From: Actinomycetota bacterium
GTDB taxonomy: Bacteria > Actinomycetota > Thermoleophilia > RBG-16-64-13
Assembly: GCA_018830645.1 (NCBI GenBank)
Contig: JAHJSA010000023.1
Span: 71,482 to 135,481 of the forward strand
Direction of reading: 5' to 3'
Length of the DNA: 64,000 nucleotides
Below are positions 6,754-15,414 of the stretch, one piece after another (the stretch's first letter is position 1; every line of letters starts with the position of its first letter). Position numbers and translations under genes: made by a program. The notes below the pieces were generated by a model that worked only from the letters and a program-made list of their open reading frames with translations, ran no database searches and was not told where the DNA came from.

Positions 6754-9503
6754 CAGGGTTCCCCCGCGATCCGCAGATAGCGCTGCTCGAAGGCCTCGCG
6801 GCCGCCTTCCATCAGCCTACATATCTCGTCGCGCACCTCTTGCTCCTGCAGGCCCCCCTCGCACACCTTGCACGTCTGCCCACTGCGGACGTCAAGCGCA
6901 ACCACAAGTTCCGCATCGCCGTTGACCACGATATTCGGATTGTGCGTCACAACGACGACCTGGCGCCGCTGCTTCATCTCACGAAGCTGGGTGACGATCA
7001 AACCGGAGATCAGGTGGTTGTCGAGGTCGTCCTCAGGCTGATCAAGGACGATGGGTTCTTGCCCATACGACAGCAGGAAGGCGAGGAGGGCGGCGGTCCG
7101 TTGGCCCGGCGAACCCTCTTCCACCCGCCGGAACTCGCCTCTTCCCGGAACCGGGCTGTAGAGAACCTCGAGGGAATCCTCCGGGAACCAACAGTCCAGA
7201 CGGTCGAAGGCCTCCGGGGGGAGGCCGGCCATGTGGGTAACGAAACGCTGATCGCGAATGCCCTCACAGGAAGTGCCCGATGCGACAGAACGAAGACGTG
7301 CTTTCTCTTCCACCAGGTGGGCTTCGACGGTCAGAGCGTCCAGATCCGCACTCGGCTCGCCCGGAAAGAGCCGCCCGAGAATCCCCTCGCCCATCGGCGC
7401 CCCGATGTCTCGTTCGAATCCACCGCCTTCCCGCTGGAGCAGTCGTCGGAACTCGGCCGCACCCGAATCGGCCGCCATAAAGGGAAGGACGTTGATGCGA
7501 ACATAGGGATTGTCCGACAACACTGACTCGAGGAAGTGAACACGAAGCCCAGTCACTTGTCGACGCAGGTCTGCTAGCCGCCCCAAGGATTCCACGGCTT
7601 CCTGTTTGAGCATCGCCACCGTAGTCCGCGTGTCTGCGATGATCGCCAACCGCTCTTCTAGGGCATGCTTCTGCTGTACTAAGTGCCCGTACTGGCCTGG
7701 GTCGGCAATCCCTTCAGCGCCCAACCGATCGCCGAGTTCCGCATAAGCGCCAAGCGCAGTATCCAGTTGTGTCTTCCACGCAGAAGAAGCCAGGTCTTCC
7801 TCCCACGCGAGATGAAGTTGGTCGGCGACCTCGGCCATGGTTGTCAACTCATTGGCCATTCCGACCAGACGGGTTGCGAGTTGTTCGGCGCGGGCCAGGA
7901 GGTCGCTATCGGCCGGATCAGCCTGGTCGAATACAACCGGATCCAACATCGCAGGCCTGACGTCTTCCGCTACTCCACGGAGCTTCCCGCCAATGGATGC
8001 CCAGGTCTCCCCCCAGCTCTCGATAGCACGCTGCTGGCGCACTCGAGCTTGATAGCTCTGAAGGACCCCCGCATGTCCGGCCGCCTCGAAAACTCGGATC
8101 TGGCGTTCGGTGTCGTCGAGCTCGCCCCGATACCGATTCTCCTCGCTCAGCCGCACCTCGATCTCGCGGATCTGGGCGCGCAGCGCCAAATAGTGAGCCT
8201 CCTCGGCCGTCCACCGTTCCTCCCATGCGAGATAGCCGACCTCAGGCGCCTCATCGATCACGCGTAGGAGCGCGAGGGGACGGCTCGCCAGAGCGAAGAT
8301 CTGCTTCTGGCTGAATAGACGAACCGGAAATCGCCCGCGAACATCCCCCTGGGCAACCGTCCATTCGCCGTCGACACCCTGCTCAAGAATGGGGTCCATC
8401 CCCCCACCAGGGGCCCACTGGACCCGGAAGCGGGCGTCACCCTTTCGATATGTGACCGCAAGCTGAGCGCCGGGAGTTAGTAGTCCCGGATCGTTTCGCT
8501 CCACAGCGACCGTTCCGTATTTGGCGAACTCCGACCTGAGCTCCCCGGGCAACGCATCAAGCTCACCCTCTCTTCTCAAGGCAAGTCTGAGAAACTCCAG
8601 CAGCGTGGACTTGCCTGTTCCGCGCCCGCCGATGATCGCGTTGAGCCACGGGTTCAGTCGGAGACGGAATGGCTCCGGCCGGCCGACGTATCTGGCGCCG
8701 GTAACCTCCAACTCCTCGATGACCAGTTCGGCGTGCTGGTTTGGGTCCGCGGCAACGTCGTAAGCGTTGCGGACGGACAATCGTTGTCCGTCCTGCAGCG
8801 CCAGACGCAGCCCTGAAAGAGCCGGTCGTGTCATCTTGATCCATGTCGGCCTCGTGCCGATCTCAGACAGCCGGTGTGCGTCGGAGCCGGTCAGAATGGG
8901 CAGCGGCACGCGCCTCACGTAGCCATCCTTCGTATTGTCTGCGTATGCCATGAGTTCAGGCTCGACCGCGCTCACCTCAACTGCGTGTAGCCAGCGGCTG
9001 GTGATGATGTGCTGCAGCGGAACCCCGGGAGAGCACTCCTTGAGCAACCCGCGAACATCACAGGCGTGGGCGGCGATGCTGAGCGCACCGCGCTGGACCG
9101 CCCTCTCAAGCGCCTCGAGCACGGAGCACATGCCGCAGGCCTCCGGGTCCCCTAATTCCCGATCACCGATCCCGCAGGCGCTGAGCAGGCCAACGGCGGC
9201 GTCTCCGTCCCTATCGCAATCGAACAGCATGAGTAGATGAACGCCCGGTGCTACTGTGAGTTCGACACCGGGAAAGACGGTGAGCGGAGCGTTTGATTCC
9301 CGAACCGCCTGGACAATCGCGGCGAAACCGGCACCGGTGCAATGGTCCGTCACCGCCACCGCGTCGAGACCCGCCGCGCGCGCTGCAGCCACCCAAGATG
9401 CGGGAGACAAGTCGATATCTCGGAAATCATGCGACGCGGCAGTGTGCAGGTGCAGGTCGCATTTCCACCACCGCGCCCCAGGCCAATTCCATTCCAACGT
9501 CAC
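6753..9503 (-). CDS. TrlF-type PHP-domain / SMC-like AAA ATPase
   Basis: A 916-residue protein. Residues 1-270 form a PHP phosphoesterase-like domain with the metal-binding HLHT (His18, His20), VTDHC, GVELT and TGSDAH motifs. Then come Walker A GGRGTGKST near residue 290, a long coiled-coil middle, and a Walker B/D-loop region LDQPEDDLDN near 820 followed by the H-loop VVVVTHNPN. This layout matches the TrlF family of RecF/SMC-like ATPases, many of them in accessory islands. A nuclease or nucleotide-cleaving role is plausible from the PHP metal site, but not shown. GTG start at 9503 has GGGAGG upstream. It forms an operon with the AlbA_2 gene. Confidence 0.85.
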   Translation of the reverse strand: MTLEWNWPGARWWKCDLHLHTAASHDFRDIDLSPASWVAAARAAGLDAVAVTDHCTGAGFAAIVQAVRESNAPLTVFPGVELTVAPGVHLLMLFDCDRDGDAAVGLLSACGIGDRELGDPEACGMCSVLEALERAVQRGALSIAAHACDVRGLLKECSPGVPLQHIITSRWLHAVEVSAVEPELMAYADNTKDGYVRRVPLPILTGSDAHRLSEIGTRPTWIKMTRPALSGLRLALQDGQRLSVRNAYDVAADPNQHAELVIEELEVTGARYVGRPEPFRLRLNPWLNAIIGGRGTGKSTLLEFLRLALRREGELDALPGELRSEFAKYGTVAVERNDPGLLTPGAQLAVTYRKGDARFRVQWAPGGGMDPILEQGVDGEWTVAQGDVRGRFPVRLFSQKQIFALASRPLALLRVIDEAPEVGYLAWEERWTAEEAHYLALRAQIREIEVRLSEENRYRGELDDTERQIRVFEAAGHAGVLQSYQARVRQQRAIESWGETWASIGGKLRGVAEDVRPAMLDPVVFDQADPADSDLLARAEQLATRLVGMANELTTMAEVADQLHLAWEEDLASSAWKTQLDTALGAYAELGDRLGAEGIADPGQYGHLVQQKHALEERLAIIADTRTTVAMLKQEAVESLGRLADLRRQVTGLRVHFLESVLSDNPYVRINVLPFMAADSGAAEFRRLLQREGGGFERDIGAPMGEGILGRLFPGEPSADLDALTVEAHLVEEKARLRSVASGTSCEGIRDQRFVTHMAGLPPEAFDRLDCWFPEDSLEVLYSPVPGRGEFRRVEEGSPGQRTAALLAFLLSYGQEPIVLDQPEDDLDNHLISGLIVTQLREMKQRRQVVVVTHNPNIVVNGDAELVVALDVRSGQTCKVCEGGLQEQEVRDEICRLMEGGREAFEQRYLRIAGEP

Positions 9504-9752
9504 AGCCGACCTCCCAACTGCTTGGTGGACGCTGTCAGTCTCGCTTCCTGAGTCACTTTACTGCACCTGCCAATTCGACGCAGGAATATGTCACCCTTCC
9601 ACCAGCACCCGCCACGGGACCCCCATTCGGCTACCCGCCCGGCCAGCTACGCCAACCGGCCCCCTGGCGTGACCGCGCCAAAGACCACCTCATCCGCGAT
9701 GGCCGCAACCAGCTCGTTGCGCCGGACGGCGAGAGCCGATGTTACCCGGCGA

Positions 9753-10250
9753 TCACTCGCGCCGAAGCTTGAGACCACGAGCATGGGAATCCGGCACGCA
9801 TTCGACCTCACCCTGAACCCCGCCGAGTTTCGTCACGACTCTCCAACCAGTGGCGCACCAGGCGGAGAACCAGAACGCAAGCTGTCTACGGAACTCCTCG
9901 GCGAGCCTCGCCTTCAGACGCACGGCGGTCTGATTGTTGAGACCGTCGTCATCCTTCGTGACGCGCAGGAAATCGTAGAGTTCTTCTTGGGGCAGACGCT
10001 GCATCCCGACCAGAAGGCGGCACTGATGCCCATCGTAGCCCGGCCACCGATCGACGAAGGCGTCGAGCTCCTTCCGGCCGCGCAGGTTCAAGTAGCCGAC
10101 GCAGAAGTCGGCCCGCTCGGACAGGCCAAGAATCTGCCGCAGTTCGGGAAGGAGAGACTGGTCGATGTTGTCAAAGATGCGTGGCAGTGTTACCTCCCGC
10201 GAGCGGTCACGCTGGGCAGTCGCGCTCGTTCGCCATCGCTTGTGCGCCAT
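9753..10250 (-). pseudogene. Truncated N-terminal fragment of a helicase with a PLD-like domain
   Basis: The ATG at 10250 opens a 165-codon frame. Its first 125 residues (LPRIFDNIDQSLLPELRQIL, ADFCVGYLNLRGRKELDAF, LLVGMQRLPQEELYDFLR) match the N-terminal phospholipase-D-like region of large SNF2/superfamily II helicases. Similarity stops after EEFRRQLAF; the remaining 40 residues look like unrelated sequence and the helicase motor is absent. Probably a deletion remnant. It is transcribed toward the TrlF-type gene 249 bp away; that gap shows no other gene. Confidence 0.7.
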
Positions 10251-10370
10251 CCTACAACGTTGGTCGGATGGAAAGAAGGAAGCGGGCCGCAGCGGTGAAT
10301 CATTCGCCCGCCAGCCGCCCCCATGCTGTACCCTGACCGGAACAGGAAGCCCCCACGTGGAGGAGGAACG

Positions 10371-10943
10371 ATGGCGAAGACCTCGCGCCGTGCCGAGCCC
10401 GGGCCGTACTACCGGCTCAAGCTCACGTTCGCCGGCATCAAGCCGCCCATCTGGCGGCGGCTCTTGCTGCCGGGACACACCACGCTTCGGGGGCTCCACG
10501 AGATCATCCAGTTCGTCGGAGGCTGGTACGACGATCACCTGCACGTGTTCATAGCAGGCGGACTCGAGTACGGTCAGCCCGACCCCTACGGTAGCCTGGG
10601 CTTCAAGAACGACACCCGCGTCAAGCTGACCGACCTGCCGCTTGAAATAGGAAGCGCCTTCAGTTATGTCTACGATTTCGGAGACGACTGGAACATCAAG
10701 ATCAAAGTGGAACAGATCCTGCCTGCGGAACAGGCACCCGAGCACGCGTCGTGCCCGGGGGGCGCACGCGCCTTCCCGCCCGAGGACTGCGGTGGCGTAT
10801 TCGGCTACCTCGACCTGCTCGACGCTCTGGCCGACTCGGAACACCCCGAGCACGAGAACGCCCTCGAGTGGCTGGGCGAGGACTACGACCCGGAGGCCTT
10901 CGACCCAGAGCCGGTGAACACCGCGCTGACCAAAGTGCGGTAG
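10371..10943 (+). CDS. Plasmid pRiA4b ORF-3-like protein
   Basis: A 190-residue protein with the features of this widespread family of unknown function: YRLKLTFAGIKPPIWRRLLL at the N-terminus, LHEIIQFVGGW, YVYDFGDDWNIKI in the middle and GGVFGYLDLL toward the end. The ATG at 10371 follows GGAGGAGGAACG, which settles the start over an upstream ATG at 10323. The family is often found on plasmids and integrated elements. It is the only plus-strand gene in this part of the window and lies 39 bp from the convergent mtbB stop. Ends in TAG. Confidence 0.88.
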   Translation: MAKTSRRAEPGPYYRLKLTFAGIKPPIWRRLLLPGHTTLRGLHEIIQFVGGWYDDHLHVFIAGGLEYGQPDPYGSLGFKNDTRVKLTDLPLEIGSAFSYVYDFGDDWNIKIKVEQILPAEQAPEHASCPGGARAFPPEDCGGVFGYLDLLDALADSEHPEHENALEWLGEDYDPEAFDPEPVNTALTKVR

Positions 10944-10982
10944 GTTGGTGGAAGGAGCGTCTCGAACTCCCAGCCATCCATA

Positions 10983-12389
10983 TCAGCCGAGCCCGCCCAT
11001 CTTGCGCTTCAACCGCTCCACCGACGGAATGGTGACCCCGAGCAGATCGGCAATGCGCGCTTTCGCCTCCAGACCGCGTGCCGCGCCCGGCACAGACGTC
11101 AACACCCCGATGTCGAGTTCCTCACGCAGTTCCCTCATGGTCACCTCATCGGACAGCTCGCGCGTGCCTACATGGAGTTTCTCTGCCACATACGCCTTCG
11201 CCTCGGGGAGTCGCATCTTGCGGTGGAGTTGCATCCTCGCGACCAGATCTCCGGCCGTGCGGATGCCCCCCATCCCGGAGGCAAGCGCATGTGAGATGGG
11301 CATCCCGTAGGGATCGCCCGAGCCCACCTATAATCCGTCGACGCGACCGATCTTCACCATCGCGACCGACGCCCGCGTGACCATGCTTGTGGGCGGGGTC
11401 TCGCACATCGGAACACCACCGACCCCGATCCCCACGTTCGCGTGAACGGGGATGGTGGCTGCCTCGGAACATGCCTTGACGAAGGTGACCGCCCGAGACA
11501 CGTTCCAGGCAGTGGACCTGCGCGTGTTGGTGTTCACCACCGGGCCAAAGATGTGAGCCCCGGCCTTCTCGACCAGCTTGACCTGCTGGTGGGGATAGAG
11601 GCCGGCGAGGCGCTCCCCATCGTACGTGACCTTGCCGTGCATACCGAGCACGAACTCCGCGGCCATGCCCACCTCGATCGACAAGTCGGTAGTGCGCGCC
11701 AACTCTTCCACGGCGTTCAGTGTGGCGAGGAACTCGGCGTCCCCGGCCGACGCCGTGGTGTCGAAGTTGAAGCCGTCGGCCCCAACTTCAGCCATGCGTT
11801 TCCCGATGTAGACCATGTCGCGCGTACAGGCTTCAGCCGCCTCCTCCTGCGCGGATCGGGCTTCGTCGATCTTACCCATGGGGAGGAGATCCGCCGGGTT
11901 GCCGAACGGGCCGTCGGGCCGTGCGTACAGTGCGAGGTTGGGCATCGCCCCGTAATACATGGGGATGATGGTGGTGTGCAGCACGCTCTCCATCGCCTGG
12001 AGTTCCAGCGCGATGATCGGCTTGACGGGCTTGAACGAGTAGTCCGGGTGACCGACCTCCATGGTGTCCATCGCGAACGCCCGCTCGTACACCCTGATCG
12101 CCGACTCGCGGCTGATGGGCACACCGACCCCGCTGGAGCTCTGAGCTCCATAGAGCGCGTTCACCGAACCATCGTCGGTCAAGACCACCTCATCACCCGG
12201 CACCACACCCACGATCTTCCCTTCGAAGGTGAAGAGATCGAGCAGATAGTCCTGCTCCCCTTGGCTGAGGGCTGGGATCTTGCCCCTATCGGCGGCGTCT
12301 TCGGTGCCGGCGAGGATGTCGGCACGGATCTCGTCGACGGTCATCTCGACCGCGTGACCGTCGCCCATGCGTGTGTAGATCTTCGTCAT
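10983..12389 (-). CDS. mtbB: Dimethylamine:corrinoid methyltransferase with in-frame amber (pyrrolysine) codon
   Basis: One 468-residue protein read through TAG at codon 354. In M. barkeri MtbB pyrrolysine is residue 356 and total length is about 467. Around the amber codon the sequence reads KIGRVDGL[15 protein letters not shown], followed by [19 protein letters not shown], the expected MtbB C-terminus. The N-terminal part ([45 protein letters not shown]) also fits. It would transfer a methyl group from dimethylamine to a corrinoid protein. ATG at 12389 has GGAGG ten bases upstream; the true stop is TGA. It lies 146 bp downstream of the corrinoid-mttB3-dehydrogenase operon, same strand. A naive annotation gives two fragments. 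Confidence 0.95.
11328..11330 (-). other. In-frame UAG, predicted pyrrolysine codon of mtbB
   Basis: Plus strand CTA, minus TAG, preceded by TTA and followed directly by GTG in the same frame. Position and flanking residues (VDGL before, VGSGDP after) match the pyrrolysine site of archaeal MtbB. Confidence 0.94.
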
Positions 12390-12535
12390 GGCTGGCTTTC
12401 CTCCGACGCAGATTCCAAAGAGACTCCCCCTACGGCTCAGCCTAGCACGGTGGAATGCCGCGAGCCATGTACGGGGCCGACAGAACACCGTCGAGTAGAT
12501 TCCTGGCACTTGTGACCAGGCACAACAAGCGCCGG

Positions 12536-13270
12536 TCAGCCCTCCCACCCCCGCACCGCTTCTATGACGCAACGCAGTTGTCGCTCGAACGCCGCCTCGG
12601 TCGCCCACGCGACGTGGTCGGTCACGACGAGAGCCCCGGCCTTGAGGCGCAGGAACTCGTCCGGACCCAGCACAAGCCCCGCTTCCCCGGGCAGGTGAAG
12701 CGTCATCACCGACGCCGGCTCTAGCACCCGCGCGAGTGGCACCGACTCGATGCCTTCGAGGGGTCGCCTTGAGACCGCGAGTACGTCGCAGCCGAGGGCC
12801 ACGAGAACGGCGGCGACGCGGCGGCCGATACCCCCGAGCCCGATCACTCCCACAGTACGCCCGGATAGCTCCCCACCCAGGCTTCCGGACACCTCGCCCA
12901 GTCCCCCGGAGACACTGCGGCGGATCTGCCGGCCTCTCAACAGGTGAAGAAGGAACGCAATGGTGAACTCGGCCACGGCCCCGCTCGAGTAGTCGCCGGC
13001 GTGGGTGACTACCACGCCCCGCTCGGCGCAGGCTCCCAGGTCGATGTGATCGAGACCCGCGGTGCGCGAGACCACCGCGCGCAAGCGGGGCAGACGTTCG
13101 AGTTCGGCGGTGCCAACCCTCGAGCGCACCTCGACGATCGCCATCTCGCACTCAGGGTGATCCCGAGCACGCTCATGCAGCGTGCGCGGCTCGAGCCGGA
13201 CCCTGCTCCGCACGTCGGCCGGGAGACCCGCCGACTCGGCCGCCGTCACTTCGAACAGCACGAGGCTCAC
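12536..13270 (-). CDS. 2-hydroxyacid dehydrogenase-like protein with internal deletion, probably inactive
   Basis: A 244-residue relative of D-isomer 2-hydroxyacid dehydrogenases. It keeps the Rossmann motif GVIGLGGIGRRVA and the N-terminal region, but against the paralogue at 21532-22410 it lacks about 48 residues between ALVV and TDHVAWAT. The missing block carries the family's catalytic Arg (NTAR in the paralogue) and Glu (WETEP); only the His of TDH remains. The frame is intact, so this is an in-frame deletion and not a frameshift. GTG start at 13270 overlaps the stop of the mttB-like gene upstream by four bases (GTGA), suggesting translational coupling. It may be decaying or may have become a non-catalytic NAD-binding protein. 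Confidence 0.8.
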   Translation of the reverse strand: MSLVLFEVTAAESAGLPADVRSRVRLEPRTLHERARDHPECEMAIVEVRSRVGTAELERLPRLRAVVSRTAGLDHIDLGACAERGVVVTHAGDYSSGAVAEFTIAFLLHLLRGRQIRRSVSGGLGEVSGSLGGELSGRTVGVIGLGGIGRRVAAVLVALGCDVLAVSRRPLEGIESVPLARVLEPASVMTLHLPGEAGLVLGPDEFLRLKAGALVVTDHVAWATEAAFERQLRCVIEAVRGWEG

Positions 13271-14697
13271 TTGGCGTTCAGATCCGCCCGCGCCTCCGCG
13301 ATCACCTCGTCGATCTCGCGCTCGATGTCGTCGGAGAGCGGCTCCACCACGTGAGTGGCAAGGATCTCGGTCACCCGGGCTCGAGCGTGCTGCTGGATGG
13401 TCGGCCGACCCTCCCTGTCCCAATCGCTGTAGTTCCGGCGGTCGGACAGTCGCGGCGTCCACACTTCGCTGGCTCTCATGAACTTGCGTGTATGGTCGAG
13501 GGCGAGGAATCCGCCTTCGCCCATGACCGCTTCATGGATCGCCGCGACGCCGAGCGCGTCTTCGTCTACTTGGATGCCACGCATGAACCTCGTGACCCAT
13601 GACATGATCTCGTCGTCGAGCACGATGAGTTCGGCCGACGTGTGGATCACGTTGTCACCCGCGCCCAACGAGGCCAGGACATTGGCGCCGGACTGAGCCG
13701 CGGGGAGAAGCGTGAGCGCGCGCTCGAAGCCGTTCTGATCGTCCATGGCCCGAGCGCTCGAGCCGAATGCCGTGACGCTGCCGGGGATCTTGTAGTAGCG
13801 CGCCATCTGCGCCGTGGCCACGGACATGAGGGCGACCTCGGGGTTGCCCCAGATGCTCTGTCCCGTGCGCATGTCCATGACCGTCGGCCGAGGCTCGTAG
13901 AGGATGGGCGCGCCCGGGTTGACCACCTGGGCGAGCACGAGTCCCGCCAGGATCTCGGCGTTCTGCTGCACCAGGGTGCCGGCAATCGACATCGGGCCGG
14001 TGGCTCCCACGATCGGCGCGGGGATCACTCCCAAGGGCACGCCCGCGGCAGCCGCCACCATCAGGGCCCGGGTCGAATCGCCCGACAAGGTGAGCGGACT
14101 CAGCGGGGACACGGAGATCTGCAACTGGGGGCGAGACACCATCGCCTCCATGCCTCCGTGGACCGCGGCCGCTATCTTCAACGAGTAGCGGACCTCATCG
14201 CCCGACTCCACCGCCACCCTGAGCGGCTTCGTAGTGTTCCTGAACATCGTGGCCACCCGCACCGGGGTCACGATCTCGGGCTCCACGTCTTTCGGCGTGG
14301 CCGGGGACGCCATGTGCGTGTTGGGAAGCGCGTCGACGAGCCGAGTGAGGTCGGCGACGTCCTTGACCAGGGCGTGGCGTCGCTCCCCCGTCTCATGGTC
14401 GATGACGAACGGGCTCCCGGTGGTGGAGAGCGTGTAGAAGCGGCCCGGCACAAGGGGGCAGTCGTGCTCGGGCGTGCGCCCGCACAGGGTGAACTCCGCT
14501 GGGCTCGACTCTACCGCCCTCGCGACCAAGTCCGCCGGGAAGGTGACGCGCTCCCCGCGCACACCGCAGCCGGCCGCCTCAAGCCGTTCGCGAGCGTCCG
14601 CATCTTGGATGAGCATGCCCGTGCGCGCCAAGACCTCTAGAGTCGCCGCGTGTATCCCGTCCAGATCCTCGGAGCTGAGCACCTCGAAGAACTTCAT
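13267..14697 (-). CDS. MttB-family methyltransferase without pyrrolysine (MttB-3)
   Basis: A 476-residue MttB superfamily protein, shorter and more divergent than the other two. The pyrrolysine column is Gly (context TAFGSSARAMDDQ) and the DSK motif is lost, so its substrate is likely a quaternary amine or another N-methyl compound. Family features include FTLCGRTPEHDC, VQQNAEILAGLVLAQVVNPG and LTLLPAAQSGANVL. ATG at 14697 has GGGAG eight bases upstream. It is 25 bp below the corrinoid protein gene and overlaps the dehydrogenase gene, so methyltransferase and corrinoid partner are co-transcribed. Ends in TGA. Confidence 0.9.
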   Translation of the reverse strand: MKFFEVLSSEDLDGIHAATLEVLARTGMLIQDADARERLEAAGCGVRGERVTFPADLVARAVESSPAEFTLCGRTPEHDCPLVPGRFYTLSTTGSPFVIDHETGERRHALVKDVADLTRLVDALPNTHMASPATPKDVEPEIVTPVRVATMFRNTTKPLRVAVESGDEVRYSLKIAAAVHGGMEAMVSRPQLQISVSPLSPLTLSGDSTRALMVAAAAGVPLGVIPAPIVGATGPMSIAGTLVQQNAEILAGLVLAQVVNPGAPILYEPRPTVMDMRTGQSIWGNPEVALMSVATAQMARYYKIPGSVTAFGSSARAMDDQNGFERALTLLPAAQSGANVLASLGAGDNVIHTSAELIVLDDEIMSWVTRFMRGIQVDEDALGVAAIHEAVMGEGGFLALDHTRKFMRASEVWTPRLSDRRNYSDWDREGRPTIQQHARARVTEILATHVVEPLSDDIEREIDEVIAEARADLNAK

Positions 14698-14722
14698 GCT
14701 GTGCACTCCCTTCTTGGCAGTC

Positions 14723-15376
14723 TCAACGGATCCCGGCCAGTTCCCGGGCGACCTCGACCGCACGGGCGGCGTCGGGCGCGAACCCGTCGGCCCCTACCCG
14801 GTCGGCCCAGTCCTGATCGATGGGCGCGCCTCCGAGCAGCACCTTGACCTTCGAACGCAATCCGGCCGCCTCGAGCGCCTTGATCACGGCTTCCTGTTGG
14901 TGCACGGTGGTGGTGAGGAGGGCGGACAACCCGAGGAACGCAGCTTCGGTATCCCGCACCTTGTCCACAAAGACCTCTACGGGCACGTTCACCCCAAGAT
15001 CGTCCACAGCGAAACCCGAAGCCTTCAGCATCGCGGCGACGATGTTCTTCCCGATGGAGTGAAGATCGCCGTGCACGGTGCCGAGCACGATCCTCGCGTG
15101 GGTGGGCCTCTCCTCGCCCGCGCCCGCCAGCAGCGGCTGGAGCACCTCGAGCCCGATCTCCATCGACTGCGCACCCCGCACGAGATCAGGCAGGAAGTAC
15201 GCACCCTTCTGGAATTCCTCACCCACGCGCCGGATGCCTTCAGTCAGGCCCTCGCTGACGATCGTGAGAGCCGGAAGCCCTGCTTCAAGGGCCTTCTCGG
15301 TCAGCGACTTCACCAACGATGGCTCGCCGTCCAGGACCGCAGCCCGGATCTCGGCCAGTAACGCTTCGGTGTCCAT
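14723..15376 (-). CDS. Methyltransferase cognate corrinoid protein (MtbC/MttC family)
   Basis: A 217-residue protein with an N-terminal four-helix cap domain (about 1-90) and a B12-binding Rossmann domain. The cobalt-ligand motif D-x-H-x-x-G is present as GDLHSIG with His106, followed by LGVNVP and LGGAPIDQDW. It accepts methyl groups from MttB/MtbB-type enzymes and passes them to a second methyltransferase. It is the only corrinoid protein in the window, so the four methyltransferases either share it or use others elsewhere. First gene of a minus-strand operon with MttB-3 and the dehydrogenase; divergent from the PucR gene. ATG at 15376 follows a G-rich tract (AGAGGGGG). Confidence 0.95.
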   Translation of the reverse strand: MDTEALLAEIRAAVLDGEPSLVKSLTEKALEAGLPALTIVSEGLTEGIRRVGEEFQKGAYFLPDLVRGAQSMEIGLEVLQPLLAGAGEERPTHARIVLGTVHGDLHSIGKNIVAAMLKASGFAVDDLGVNVPVEVFVDKVRDTEAAFLGLSALLTTTVHQQEAVIKALEAAGLRSKVKVLLGGAPIDQDWADRVGADGFAPDAARAVEVARELAGIR

Positions 15377-15414
15377 CCAAGAAACCCCCTCTGTCTACGA
15401 AGACTCCCGCACTC

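Noticed and set aside
9753-10853. Start of the helicase fragment at 10853
   Set aside because: The first 200 residues are the antisense of the pRiA4b ORF-3-like gene; similarity begins at the ATG at 10250.
10983-11327. A separate 114-residue gene after the mtbB amber codon
   Set aside because: Its first codon is the one directly after TAG and its sequence is the MtbB C-terminus.
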